From JAIVJZ01 sp035645695 (GTDB taxonomy: Bacteria; Acidobacteriota; Blastocatellia; Pyrinomonadales; Pyrinomonadaceae): a stretch of 64,000 nt of DNA. A program made the translations under genes and the position numbers. The stretch covers positions 1 through 64,000 of the forward strand of contig DASQMC010000026.1 in NCBI GenBank assembly GCA_035645695.1. The letters are read 5' to 3'. Numbering within the stretch: the first letter of the stretch is position 1; each line of letters opens with the position of its first letter. Under the pieces are notes generated by a model. That model saw nothing but the letters and a program-made list of their open reading frames with translations, was not told the DNA's origin and made no database searches. Shown piece by piece: positions 52,201 to 60,647 of the stretch.

Positions 52201-52838
52201 AAGTGCGACCCGTTTACGACGAGTTGAAGGAGCGTTCCAAGCGCGAAGGATTGCTCACGCCGCGCGTCGTCTACGGTTATTTCCCGTGTCAATCGGCGGG
52301 CAACGACCTGATCATTTACGAGGACGACGAGCGCACCGAGCGGCAGCGTTTTACCTTCCCACGCCAACCCGGAGGAAAACGCCTGTGCCTCGCGGACTAT
52401 TTCGCCCCGGCCGATTCAGGGCGCGTTGACACTGTGGCCTTTCATCTCGTGACGATGGGGCGGCGCGCGAGCGAGTACGCGCACGAGTTGTTCAAGTCGG
52501 ACAACTACACGGACTATCTCTATTTTCACGGTCTGAGCGTCGAGAGCGCGGAGGCTCTGGCCGAATTCTGGCACAGGCGCATACGCCAAGAACTCGGCAT
52601 CGCCGCGCGCGATGCGAAAGAGATCACGAAACTCTTTCATCAGGGTTATCAAGGCTCGCGTTTCAGCTTCGGCTATCCGGCCTGCCCGAATCTGGAAGAT
52701 CAAACGAAACTCTTCAAGTTGCTCGACCCCTCGCGCATCGATGTCACGCTCACGGAAGAGTTCCAACTCGAACCCGAACAATCGACCTCCGCCATCATCG
52801 TGCATCACGAAGATGCGAAGTATTTTTCGATAGACTGA
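49293..52838 (+). CDS. metH: Cobalamin-dependent methionine synthase
   Basis: This 1181-residue multidomain enzyme methylates homocysteine using methyltetrahydrofolate and cobalamin. The homocysteine domain (about 1-310) has the zinc ligands Cys224 (GMNCGTGP), Cys290 and Cys291 (GGCCGTTP). The pterin domain (about 330-600) starts LIVGERVNASGSKKM. The cobalamin cap and B12 domain (about 630-870) carry DVHDIGKNLV, with the cobalt ligand His733. The reactivation domain (about 950-1181) has RFSFGYPACPNLEDQ. A low-complexity Ala/Gly/Asp linker lies at about 845-895. The full set of domains suggests activity. It is headed by the SAM-II riboswitch and followed by repeat element E. Confidence 0.97.
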   Translation: MTDFLQTLKDRIVVFDGAMGTNLQTQNLTVDDYGGAQFEGCPEYLLISKPSAIESVHAAFFEVGCDVIETNSFGAIPYVLDEYGIGHMAYDLNVRAAQLAKRVAADFAAKDRPRWVAGSMGPGTKSPTLGHIAFRDIKAAYYEQARGLIDGGVELLIVETCQDLLQTKATLSAIFEYFERAKRRVPVIAQVTIELFGTMLPGTEISAALTALEPFPINVIGMNCGTGPRNMSESIRYLCENARLPVSVLPNAGLPSVKDGAMHYDETPETFTAQVTHFVKDFGVNVVGGCCGTTPAHLKLLVEAMRGVTPKRRETTVLPAASSIYSQQPYVQQNSFLIVGERVNASGSKKMRDLLNAEDWDGLVSLARAQEREGAHVLDVNVDFVGRDGVKDMHELASRLVTNIRLPLMFDSTEWEKMEAGLEHAGGKCILNSTNYEDGEPRFVKVIELAKGFGAAVVIGTIDEEGMARTADGKLKIASRAYKHATAQLAFPAHDIFFDPLALPISTGIEEDRRNAAETLEGIRRIKQELPGCFTILGVSNISFGLNPASRVVLNSVFLHEAVEAGLDAAIVNASKIVPLNRIGEREREVARQLIYDERKFEGEICTYDPLGEFTRLFEGVTTKKVHVDDAALPVEESLKRHIIDGEKQGLETQLTRALESHPALDIINNILLDGMKVVGDLFGSGQMQLPFVLQSAEVMKAAVRFLEPHMEKKGGATTKGKMILATVKGDVHDIGKNLVDIILTNNGYSVVNLGIKQTIESILDAFEREGADAIGMSGLLVKSTLIMRDNLELMNERGIKVPVVLGGAALTRRYVEDDLKSIYQGTLFYAKDAFDGLHTMDSLVGAKGDGAAQSELASKAATAGADGGAAAAEDAEDLIGEEAKLGIRKPARPRGAAKIAGDTTHTLRSDVRTDAPIPRPPFYGSRAVDDIPLDDVFAFVNETALFKGQWQFKQGRRTPEDYRALVAEKVRPVYDELKERSKREGLLTPRVVYGYFPCQSAGNDLIIYEDDERTERQRFTFPRQPGGKRLCLADYFAPADSGRVDTVAFHLVTMGRRASEYAHELFKSDNYTDYLYFHGLSVESAEALAEFWHRRIRQELGIAARDAKEITKLFHQGYQGSRFSFGYPACPNLEDQTKLFKLLDPSRIDVTLTEEFQLEPEQSTSAIIVHHEDAKYFSID

Positions 52839-52840
52839 TC

Positions 52841-52918
52841 ATCGTGAATCGTGAATCGTAAATCGTGAATAGATTAAATCGGGATTTCTCTATTTACGAT
52901 TTACGATTCGCGATTTAC
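52841..52918. repeat. Heptamer inverted-repeat element E (GTGAATC type)
   Basis: Direct units GTGAATC, GTGAATC, GTAAATC and GTGAATA and inverted copies GATTTAC, GATTCGC, GATTTAC surround a short centre. The arms match 27 of 30 bases. It fills the space between the metH stop and the next start, and shares its AATAGA/TCTATT ends with element C. Confidence 0.88.
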
Positions 52919-52927
52919 TTTTCACAC

Positions 52928-53839
52928 ATGTCTTCGACGGAACTCAAACCATCACCGCGAGAGATTGAGCCGCAACATCAGCAGGGCGGCGAGCCGCTCG
53001 CGCCTCTTGAAGAGCCGACGCCGGAAGAACTGGGCGTGCTCGCGCCGATGGAGCGTGTGGCCTTTCGCGTGACGCGGCGGATGAATCAGGACGGGTGGAA
53101 GCGTTTCTGGACGTTTTGCCAGCGAACGCTCGGAATGAGTTGGATCAGGCTTTGCACGTACAACCTGATGCGCGTTCACGGCCTCGAACACGTCGAAGCT
53201 GTCTCGCACGAACGCCCAATCCTGCTCGTCTCAAACCACCGCTCATTCTTCGACATGTACACGGTCTCGGCGGAACTGTTCCGGCGCACGAGTTGGGAGA
53301 AGCGGCTGTTCTTCCCTGTGCGGGGGCGTTTCTTTTACGAGTCGCCTCTGGGTATGCTCGTCAATCTCGTCATGGGTTGGTGGTCGATGTACCCGCCCTT
53401 CTTCGCGGCGGGCAGCAACCCGATCCCGGAAAAGCGCGAGTTCGATAAATACTCGATGCGCGTGCTCGTCGACCTCTGCCGGCGCGGGCGCGGGCACTTG
53501 ATCGGCTTCCACCCCGAAGGCACGCGCAACAAAAATCCAGACCCTTATTCTTTCCTTCCCGCGAAGCCCGGCGTCGGCCGTTTGATCAAAGAGGCGCAGC
53601 CACAAGTCGTCCCCGTCTTCGTCGCCGGACTCAACAACGATCTGCCCAAACAGGTGTTGGGTAACTGGACGGGCGGCGAACTGATCCGCGTCCACTTCGG
53701 CCCCGCGCTCGATTACACGGAGTTCCTTTCAAGGCGCGACGGCATCCGCACCTACAAAGAGATCGCCGAGTTCGTTATGTCGAAAATCGCCGAACTCGGC
53801 GAACAAGACCGCGCGATGTACGGTAAAAGTGATGAGTAA
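52928..53839 (+). CDS. 1-acyl-glycerol-3-phosphate acyltransferase-like (PlsC) protein
   Basis: This 303-residue protein belongs to the lysophospholipid acyltransferase superfamily, which esterifies glycerol phosphates. The catalytic block is LLVSNHRSFFDMY (HxxxxD), the substrate block is IGFHPEGTRNKNPD, and VVPVFVAGLNNDLPKQV follows. A hydrophobic patch around residues 120-140 (PLGMLVNLVMGWW) may contact the membrane. The start at 52928 was chosen; an upstream GTG start at 52865 would translate the repeat element. The last four residues (KSDE) are encoded by element F. It pairs with the lipid kinase downstream and fits the lipid region. Confidence 0.85.
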   Translation: MSSTELKPSPREIEPQHQQGGEPLAPLEEPTPEELGVLAPMERVAFRVTRRMNQDGWKRFWTFCQRTLGMSWIRLCTYNLMRVHGLEHVEAVSHERPILLVSNHRSFFDMYTVSAELFRRTSWEKRLFFPVRGRFFYESPLGMLVNLVMGWWSMYPPFFAAGSNPIPEKREFDKYSMRVLVDLCRRGRGHLIGFHPEGTRNKNPDPYSFLPAKPGVGRLIKEAQPQVVPVFVAGLNNDLPKQVLGNWTGGELIRVHFGPALDYTEFLSRRDGIRTYKEIAEFVMSKIAELGEQDRAMYGKSDE

Positions 53840-53882
53840 TGAGTTACGGTAAAAGTGATGAGTAATGAGTGATGAGTGATGA
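53826..53882 (+). repeat. Heptamer repeat element F (GTGATGA/GTAATGA type)
   Basis: Two arrays of GTGATGA-like units lie at the end of the PlsC gene and the start of the lipid kinase gene. A possible inverted partner (TTCATCACTCATCACTCCC, 54003-54021) lies 120 bases away inside the kinase reading frame. It overlaps coding sequence on both sides. Confidence 0.7.
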
Positions 53883-54958
53883 ATAAAAAAAACCGGCAAG
53901 TTGAACGCACGACGAGCGACGGCGAAGCAGCCGACGACAAAAAGGGCGACGCCGCTATCAGTGACTCGTCATCTTCAATCGCTGCGTCTTCAACACCCAT
54001 CGTTCATCACTCATCACTCCCGCTAGTGATCGTCAATCCCGGGTCGGCGGGCGGCGCGACGGGTAGGGCGTGGCCGCGTCTGGCGAGCGACCTTCGCGCG
54101 CACTTCGGGGCGTTCAATTGCGTCTTCACGGAGCGAGCGGGCGACGCTACGGCAATAGCCGAACGCGAAAGCGCGGCCGGGAGGCGTTTGATCATCGCCT
54201 GCGGCGGCGACGGCACAATGTCGGAGGTGGCGAACGGCATCCTCCAATCGAGCGCGGACGCGGAGTTGGGTATTTTGCCGAGCGGGACGGGCGGCGACTT
54301 CCGTCGCACGCTCGACATACCTAAGCGCGGGGCGGACGCCGCCGCTGCTCTAGCCAAAGGCCGCAGTGTCCGAATGGACGTGGGACGCGTGGAATTTCAG
54401 GATCGCGCGGGCGTGCGCGCGGAGCGATATTTTTTGAATGTCGCCTCGTGCGGCATGGGCGGCGAGGTAATCCGCCGCGTCGAAGAAAACGCTTCGAGCC
54501 TGTTGGCCTCCGCCTCGCGCCGCGTCGCGGGCGGTCAGGCGGCATACGCCATCGCCTCGCTGCAATCGGCCGTCTCGTTCACCCGGCCGACGCTTCGCAT
54601 ACGGCTCGACGACCACCCCGAATTCCGGCTCGCCGTCGTGAATTTGTGCATCGCCAACGCGCGCTTCTTCGGCGGCGGGATGAAGATCGCGCCGGTGGCT
54701 AAACTCGACGACGGGCTGCTCGACATAGTGGCCGTCGGCGATCTCGACACGCTCAGGATTTTAACGAACGTCTACCGCCTCTACCTCGGCACACATCTCG
54801 GCATGCGCGAAGTTCGGCACGCGCACGCGCGCCGCATCGAAGTGTCCGCCGATAAAGCGGATGATTCCGTGTTGATTGAGATTGACGGAGAGTTGGCGGG
54901 CACGCTGCCCGCGACGTTTGAAATATTGCCCCGCGCCCTACGCGTCCGCTGTCCTTAA
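53879..54958 (+). CDS. Diacylglycerol/lipid kinase family protein (YegS-like)
   Basis: The 359-residue cytosolic kinase is likely to phosphorylate a diacylglycerol or related lipid. After a non-conserved, repeat-derived and Ser/Asp-rich head of about 45 residues, the domain begins with LPLVIVNPGSAGG. The nucleotide loop follows as IACGGDGTMSEVANGIL and LGILPSGTGGDFRRTL. The second domain contains CIANARFFGGGMKIAPVAKLDDGLLDIV and a final DGE-like DGELAGTLP, as in YegS/DagK. The start is uncertain: GTG at 53876 and ATG at 53879 both lie in repeat F, and translation may begin later. Confidence 0.85.
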   Translation: MNKKNRQVERTTSDGEAADDKKGDAAISDSSSSIAASSTPIVHHSSLPLVIVNPGSAGGATGRAWPRLASDLRAHFGAFNCVFTERAGDATAIAERESAAGRRLIIACGGDGTMSEVANGILQSSADAELGILPSGTGGDFRRTLDIPKRGADAAAALAKGRSVRMDVGRVEFQDRAGVRAERYFLNVASCGMGGEVIRRVEENASSLLASASRRVAGGQAAYAIASLQSAVSFTRPTLRIRLDDHPEFRLAVVNLCIANARFFGGGMKIAPVAKLDDGLLDIVAVGDLDTLRILTNVYRLYLGTHLGMREVRHAHARRIEVSADKADDSVLIEIDGELAGTLPATFEILPRALRVRCP

Positions 54959-55036
54959 GTTCCCGGCCATTCTATTCGCAAAAGCGTGCAAACGATCCCG
55001 CGCCTCGATCTCGCCCGCGAAGATGTTTCCTCGCAT

Positions 55037-56143
55037 TTAAACGAACGCGCCCTTGCCGAGAAAATTCTCGCGCACGTATGTCACGGTGTCCTGCAATGTA
55101 TCGGCGGCGTCGCGTGGCGCAAAGCCCAACTCGCGCGCGGCTTTCGACGAGTCGAAGTACCAGAAATATTCCGCCATCTCGACCTCGGCGGGTTCGACGG
55201 GCGGTGCGAGCTTCCACTGGCGGTAGAGCGAGTGGAGCGCGCGCGCGCCGGGCACGGCAATCCGCGAGGGCAAGGAGAAACGCGGCGCGGCGACTTTCGT
55301 CAAACGTTCGAGACGCCCGAAGAACTTATCGAATGTCCAGTTGACCGAGCCGAGCAGGTAACGCTCGCCGTGACGCCCGCGCGCCATCGCCGCGCGCAAC
55401 GCCGAGGCGGCGTCGCGCGCGTCAACGAAGCTCAAGCCCCCGCCCGGCACGGCCATGATCCTGCGCGCGAGGAAATCGAGCACGACCTTCGTCGAACTCA
55501 GGCGCTCGTCGCCGGGGCCGAGCAGCAAACTCGGGTTGACGATCACGAGCCGCCGCTCCGCGCCCGAGAAATGTTCCAGCGCGACGCGCTCTTGATAATA
55601 CTTGCTCGCGTAATAAGGCCAGCGCGCGATGATGTCGAGCGGGGGCGGCCAACTCTCGTTGGGCAGCGCCGTCGAGTCGTCGGTCACGGCAGTCGTCCCG
55701 CTCGAAGATGCCAGCACGATTGTTTTCACGCCCGCACCCGTGGCCGCCTCGCAGAGCGCGCGCGTCCCTTCGACGTGCAACTCGTACATGCCGTGAGAAT
55801 CCCCGCGCCCGCGCGCGACACGACCCGCCAGATGATACACGCTCTCGACGCCGTCGAGGGCGCGCGCCACGTCCGCCTTGTTCGTCACCGAACCGGTCGC
55901 CGTCTCGACGCCCAACTCGCCGAGCCACGCCGGATTCGTCGTCGCCAGCACGCGCACGTTTCGCTCGCCCGCTTCGACGAGTTGACGTACCAAGTGCGCG
56001 CCGAGAAAACCCGTCCCCCCCGTCACCAGAATGTAGGGTTGCGGCCGTTTGACGAGCGCTACGCTCGCGCCCTTTTCCACTACGGCGGCCTTCGCAGGTG
56101 CCTTCCGCGCCCGCGCCTTTGTTGTCGCTTTCTTGGTAGCCAT
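55037..56143 (-). CDS. NAD(P)-dependent epimerase/dehydratase (extended SDR)
   Basis: The 368-residue Rossmann-fold protein has the cofactor motif ILVTGGTGFLGAHLVRQL near residue 40 and the catalytic YYASKYYQE (YxxxK) near residue 180. It resembles 3-beta-hydroxysteroid dehydrogenase/dihydroflavonol reductase type enzymes (NPSLLLGPGDERLSSTKVV, GGGLSFVDARDAASAL). The first 35 residues are a lysine/alanine-rich extension not found in typical members. The start at 56143 is preferred; the upstream frame would translate repeat G. It sits directly downstream of the reductase-ligase gene on the same strand and may reduce an intermediate in the same pathway. Confidence 0.85.
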   Translation of the reverse strand: MATKKATTKARARKAPAKAAVVEKGASVALVKRPQPYILVTGGTGFLGAHLVRQLVEAGERNVRVLATTNPAWLGELGVETATGSVTNKADVARALDGVESVYHLAGRVARGRGDSHGMYELHVEGTRALCEAATGAGVKTIVLASSSGTTAVTDDSTALPNESWPPPLDIIARWPYYASKYYQERVALEHFSGAERRLVIVNPSLLLGPGDERLSSTKVVLDFLARRIMAVPGGGLSFVDARDAASALRAAMARGRHGERYLLGSVNWTFDKFFGRLERLTKVAAPRFSLPSRIAVPGARALHSLYRQWKLAPPVEPAEVEMAEYFWYFDSSKAARELGFAPRDAADTLQDTVTYVRENFLGKGAFV

Positions 56144-56148
56144 ATGCA

Positions 56149-56230
56149 GGGTGACAGGTAACGGGTGACAGGTGACGGGAAAGAACAAGTTTTGCTTTCA
56201 ACTTGTCACCCGTCACCTGTCACCCGTCAC
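56149..56230. repeat. Heptamer inverted-repeat element G (GTGACAG/GTGACGG type)
   Basis: Direct units GTGACAG, GTAACGG, GTGACAG and GTGACGG face inverted copies around a 28-base centre. It fills the gap between the SDR start and the stop of the reductase-ligase gene, and its centre resembles that of element D (CTTCAACTTGTCAC). Confidence 0.9.
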
Positions 56231-56232
56231 TT

Positions 56233-59200
56233 TTATACAGTTACTTCTTCTTCGGGCGTGCCGCGTCGTTCGGCGCGCCAGCGTTTGCGCAGAGCTTTGG
56301 CGTCGAAGTCGTGGCGCGTGCCGTCGCGCAGGTTCCCGACCTGATGACGGACGAAGGCCGCGATGAGGCGGTACGCTTCGGACTTCGACATCCCGCGCGT
56401 CATCTCCTCCAACTCCTCTGCGCCGAGGAACCGGCCGATGCGCGCCGCGATGTCGCGGCTCTTGATCATGTTCGATCCTTTGGGCAACGCCTCGTAAGTG
56501 CCGTGCAGGTAGACGGGCAGGATACCGATGCGCGCCGTCAGCGAGAGGAAGCCGAGGACTGGCTTGAAGTCGGCCAGTTCACCCGTCACGGAGCGCGTGC
56601 CTTCGGGAAAGAGCAGCGCGTTGTGGCCGCGTTCGAGGAACGCGAGCGCTTGCCTGAGCGACTTGCGAAGGCTGCCGCTGCGCTCCATCGGGACGGTGTT
56701 CGTGAAATTGTCCATGTAGGCGCGCTTGAACTTGTTGTCGAAGAAATAGTCGGCGGCGGCCAGCGCGACCATATCGCGCCCGTGCTCGCCGAGCGCCATC
56801 TTGACGAGTCCCATGTCGAGGTGCGAAGCGTGGTTGGAAGCGACGAGGAAATTCGTGTGGACGGGGATATTCGATTCGCCCTCGATCTTCATGTGCAGGA
56901 ACTTCTCGTAGAAAACGCGTTGCAGGGCGTCGAGTCCCTTGTTGCCCACGGTGCGTACGAGCGACGGCACGTAAATCTCGTCGTCGCCGCGCCGCGCGTC
57001 GGCCGTCTGTCGTCGCTCCGCTTCCTCACGCTCGGCGGGCGTCGCCTGTCTGGTCACGACGCTCGCCAGTTCGCGCAAATCCCGCACCTCGGTCAGCGTA
57101 TCGGGCGAGCGCAGCGTCCCTCCCGCCTGTTCGATGGCGGATGCGAGTTCGACGTACATCAAACTGTCGAAGCCGAGATCGGCGAGCCGCGTGTCGAACG
57201 TGATCTCGCCGCGCGGGCGGTTCGCGACCGTGGCGACCACTTCGAGCAGCCACGTCGCGCTCCTGTCCTCGCGCGCGTTCGACGGGACTTGCGAGACGTT
57301 GCGTTGACTCTGTTCGAGCACCTGCATGGCGGCGACCACTTCGCGGCGTTTAACTTTGCGGGTCGCCGTGCGCGGCAGTTCGCCGTCCCAGAAGTGCAGC
57401 GTCTTAACGCGCTTGTAGAAGGGCAGGGAGGAAGACACGTCGCGGAAGTGCTCTTCGACCTTGCGGCGCACCGCGTCGCGCGAGAGCGAGATGTCGTAGT
57501 CGTGATCGGCGACGACCATGCACGCCACTCTTTCGCCGATGCCTTCGGCCAGCCCCACCACGCTGAGTTCCTTGATGTAGGGCGAGTCGGCGTAGAGTTC
57601 TTCGATCTCGTCCGGGTAGACGTTCTTGCCGTTCGTGTCCACGATGATCTCTTTCGAGCGGCCGACGAGATAGAGATTGCCTTCGTCGTCGAGGCGGCCG
57701 AGGTCGCCCGTGTAGAGCCAGCGGTTGACGAGGACGGCGCGCGTGGCCTCTTCGTTGTTGAAGTATCCGCTCATCACGTTCGGGCCGCGCGCGACGACTT
57801 CGCCGATGCCGCTCGCATCGGGGTCGAGTATTTTCACCTCGACGCCGGGCAGAGGCTTGCCGACGCTCATGGAGATCAATTTGTTTTGCGGGCGCGTGAC
57901 GGTCAGGACGGGCGAGGCTTCCGTCAGCCCGTAGCCTTCGAGGATGGTGAAGCCGAGGCCGTGGAAATCCTTCTTCACCTTCTCGTTCAAGGCCGAGCCG
58001 CCGCTGATCAAATAGCGTATGCGCCCGCCCAAGCCCGCGTGGATCGGGCGGAAGATGATCTGGCCGAGGTTGAAGGGCGAATGATCGCGTATCCAACTGT
58101 TGGCCTCGATCAGGTAATCCGCCGTGTCGCCGACCCAACGGCCGCGCTCGCTGAAGCGGCTCCTGATGCGTCGGTGCAGCAATTCCCACAGCGCGGGCAC
58201 GCCGACCATCCCGGTCACGTAACCGTTCTTGATGGCGCGCGTCAGTTCTTCGCTTGTCAGTTCCGGCAAATAGGTGATCTGCGCGCCGCGCGAGAGGGGC
58301 GTCAGGAAGCCGGTGGAAAATTCAAAGGTGTGGTGCAGCGGCAGGACGGAGAGCACGCCGTCCTTCGTCGTCATGTCGAAGATGGAGGCGAGCATCGAAA
58401 CCATGCTCGTGAAATTCTTGTGCGTGAGCATGACGCCTTTGGGCTGGCCGGTCGTGCCCGAGGTGAAGATGAGCGAGGCGGTCGTCTGTGGGTGGACTTT
58501 CGGCGGCAGCAGCGCGATGCGCTCGTCTTCGACTTTCTGCGGCGGCAGCGCGAAGATTTCCCCGAAACTCCAGATGCGCGTCGTCTCGATCTTCTCCTCG
58601 CGCAGGCGTTCGTCGAGATCGTCGTGCTTCGCGCGCAGTTCGTCGCTGATGACGATGCCCGTGGCCTCGCTGGCGCGTATGAAATTGATGATCTCGCCGG
58701 TCGAACTCTCCGGATCGACCGGAACGCATGTGCCGCCCGCCTTGAGCACGCCGAAGTATGTCATGCCCCATTCGGGCGCGTTGTGGCTGAAGAGAACGAC
58801 GCGATCCGCGGGGCGGACGCCCTCGCCCGCGAAGAACCCGGCGGCGCGCGTGGCGAGTTCGTGCAGGTCGCGGTAAGTGTACTGTTCCTTATGCCCGTCG
58901 CGTTCGATGCGCATGGCGACGCGCGTGGCATAGCGTTTGGAAGAGGTCTCGAAAAGTTCGAGCAGGTCGCGGTAGGTATAGACGCGCTTCGGCTGCGCGC
59001 GCATGTCCTCTTCGAGTTGCGGGAAGATCCATTTCTTGAGGCCGGGGAAATGGATGTTCATCCAGTAGTCGTACCAGTCGAACTTTTCCGGGTGCCACGG
59101 CAGGAGATTCTGTTCGTCTTTGCGGATGCGCGAAAAGAGCGAGCGCACGTTGTCGGCGCGGAAGATGTATGCGTTCTCGACCATGAAGGGGCGGAACATC

Positions 59201-60639
59201 TCGAAGGCTTCCTTCGTCTCGTGCGTCAACTCTTCGAGCCGCTCGACGTGCTTCTTCGCGTGATCCACAAACTCCGAAATACGGCCGCCGCCCCAGCGCG
59301 GGCGCACGCGATCCAGCAGCGACGACGCGCCCTTCGCCGCCGCGTTGATCATCGGCGTCGAAGTCCGCTCGAAGCGCGTGGTGGTGACGGGTCGCGTCTC
59401 CATATGCGAGGCGATGGTATTGACGATTTTGAAGCCGGTCTCTTTCTCGTCGAAGTGCTTGCGCTTGTAGAGGCCGAGCATGCCGACGATGCGGCGCATG
59501 TCGTTCGGATTGCTGTCGCCCGTCGCCGCCTGATAGACGAGGCGTGGCTCTTCGACGCATGCCTCGGCCGCGACGCCGAGCATTACGGCGGCCACCTGAT
59601 CCACCGGCGTGATGTCGAGAATCAACTTTTCGTTGACGGGAATCTGCGTCTGCCCTTTGAGGGCGATGAAGATAAGCGGCGCGGTCGTCGTGAAGCCCTC
59701 GTTCCAACCGGGGAACGGGTAATCCTTCGCCGATTCGACGATGGAGGGGCGCACGATGGAACGCACCATCCCCGTCTCTGCGGCGACGAGTTGTTCGCCG
59801 AGACTCTTCGTGTAAGTGTAGATGTTCGGCCAGCCCCACCATTCGGCGCGCTCGATGCCGAGGTCTGTGAGGCGCGTGCGCGTCCACACCTTACGCTCGC
59901 GCGCGACGGCCAAACCCATCGCGTCCAAATCATCGGCGTCGCGCCCTTCTTCTATGAGCCGCCTGCGCGCTCCTTCGCGGAAACGCGCCACCTGCATCGC
60001 ATCGCGCGCTTCGTCTTTCACACGGTCGGCGAGTTTCGCGCAATCGCGTATCTCCTGCTCGACGGAGAACTCCACGCCCGGCAACTCATCCCGGCGCGGG
60101 AAATAACCGATGACGGGATCGCTCTCCCACACGGGACCGGAACGATTGCCCGCGACGAAGCACGTCGAGATGTGGACGAGCGCGGGACGGCGCATCCTTT
60201 TGGCAAACGCGATGACGTTCTGCGTGCCGACGACGTTGGTGCGCAGCGCGCTCTCCAGCGTCGGGTTGAAAGTGACGTTGCCCGCGCTGTTGATGACGAC
60301 ATCGATGTCGGCGGCGATCAATTGCGCCTCTTCTTCGGTCATGCCGAGATTCGTGTCGCCGATGTCGCCGTTGTAGACGCGCACCTTGTCGCGTATGAAA
60401 TCCTCGAAGGCGTCGCCGAAGCGTTCGCGCAGCGGGTCGAAGGGCGGCGCGGTGATGACGTTGTTCCAGAAGCGCGTCTCGGATTCGGCGAGCGAGCGCG
60501 AGCGCACGGTGAGATAGACGCGCCCGATGTTGGGGAAGCGATACAAAAGCATGCTCAGCGTCACCTTGCCGAGAAAGCCCGTGCTCCCGATAAGGAAGAT
60601 TTTGCGTCCCTGAAAAATTTCTGTGGGTGATAGCTTCAT
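56233..60639 (-). CDS. Fatty acyl reductase-AMP ligase-ACP-PlsC fusion (ElbD-like)
   Basis: This 1468-residue protein joins four activities. Residues about 10-420: thioester reductase (NAD_binding_4 type), with IFLIGSTGFLGKV and YTYTKSLGEQLV (YxxxK). About 500-1090: acyl-AMP ligase, with LIFTSGTTGQPKGV (near 725), GYGLTEASPV and YTGDLGRLDDEG. About 1110-1190: acyl-carrier domain, with the phosphopantetheine serine in LGFDSLMYVEL near 1159. About 1240-1468: PlsC acyltransferase, with VASNHASHLDMG and FPEGTRSVTG. This order matches ElbD, which in myxobacteria makes ether lipids, as I recall it from the literature. It could activate, carry, reduce and transfer an acyl chain. An alternative start is GTG 60651, overlapping hicB. 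Confidence 0.88.
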   Translation of the reverse strand: MKLSPTEIFQGRKIFLIGSTGFLGKVTLSMLLYRFPNIGRVYLTVRSRSLAESETRFWNNVITAPPFDPLRERFGDAFEDFIRDKVRVYNGDIGDTNLGMTEEEAQLIAADIDVVINSAGNVTFNPTLESALRTNVVGTQNVIAFAKRMRRPALVHISTCFVAGNRSGPVWESDPVIGYFPRRDELPGVEFSVEQEIRDCAKLADRVKDEARDAMQVARFREGARRRLIEEGRDADDLDAMGLAVARERKVWTRTRLTDLGIERAEWWGWPNIYTYTKSLGEQLVAAETGMVRSIVRPSIVESAKDYPFPGWNEGFTTTAPLIFIALKGQTQIPVNEKLILDITPVDQVAAVMLGVAAEACVEEPRLVYQAATGDSNPNDMRRIVGMLGLYKRKHFDEKETGFKIVNTIASHMETRPVTTTRFERTSTPMINAAAKGASSLLDRVRPRWGGGRISEFVDHAKKHVERLEELTHETKEAFEMFRPFMVENAYIFRADNVRSLFSRIRKDEQNLLPWHPEKFDWYDYWMNIHFPGLKKWIFPQLEEDMRAQPKRVYTYRDLLELFETSSKRYATRVAMRIERDGHKEQYTYRDLHELATRAAGFFAGEGVRPADRVVLFSHNAPEWGMTYFGVLKAGGTCVPVDPESSTGEIINFIRASEATGIVISDELRAKHDDLDERLREEKIETTRIWSFGEIFALPPQKVEDERIALLPPKVHPQTTASLIFTSGTTGQPKGVMLTHKNFTSMVSMLASIFDMTTKDGVLSVLPLHHTFEFSTGFLTPLSRGAQITYLPELTSEELTRAIKNGYVTGMVGVPALWELLHRRIRSRFSERGRWVGDTADYLIEANSWIRDHSPFNLGQIIFRPIHAGLGGRIRYLISGGSALNEKVKKDFHGLGFTILEGYGLTEASPVLTVTRPQNKLISMSVGKPLPGVEVKILDPDASGIGEVVARGPNVMSGYFNNEEATRAVLVNRWLYTGDLGRLDDEGNLYLVGRSKEIIVDTNGKNVYPDEIEELYADSPYIKELSVVGLAEGIGERVACMVVADHDYDISLSRDAVRRKVEEHFRDVSSSLPFYKRVKTLHFWDGELPRTATRKVKRREVVAAMQVLEQSQRNVSQVPSNAREDRSATWLLEVVATVANRPRGEITFDTRLADLGFDSLMYVELASAIEQAGGTLRSPDTLTEVRDLRELASVVTRQATPAEREEAERRQTADARRGDDEIYVPSLVRTVGNKGLDALQRVFYEKFLHMKIEGESNIPVHTNFLVASNHASHLDMGLVKMALGEHGRDMVALAAADYFFDNKFKRAYMDNFTNTVPMERSGSLRKSLRQALAFLERGHNALLFPEGTRSVTGELADFKPVLGFLSLTARIGILPVYLHGTYEALPKGSNMIKSRDIAARIGRFLGAEELEEMTRGMSKSEAYRLIAAFVRHQVGNLRDGTRHDFDAKALRKRWRAERRGTPEEEVTV

Positions 60640-60647
60640 GCTCTGCT

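Noticed and set aside
52865..52927. Upstream GTG start for the PlsC gene
   Set aside because: It would translate heptamer element E; conservation begins at the later ATG.
56203..60630. 1475-residue open frame on the + strand opposite the reductase-ligase gene
   Set aside because: It is the mirror frame of the ElbD-like gene; its translation is rich in Arg, Asp, Val and His with no domain match, as expected from GC-rich codon structure.
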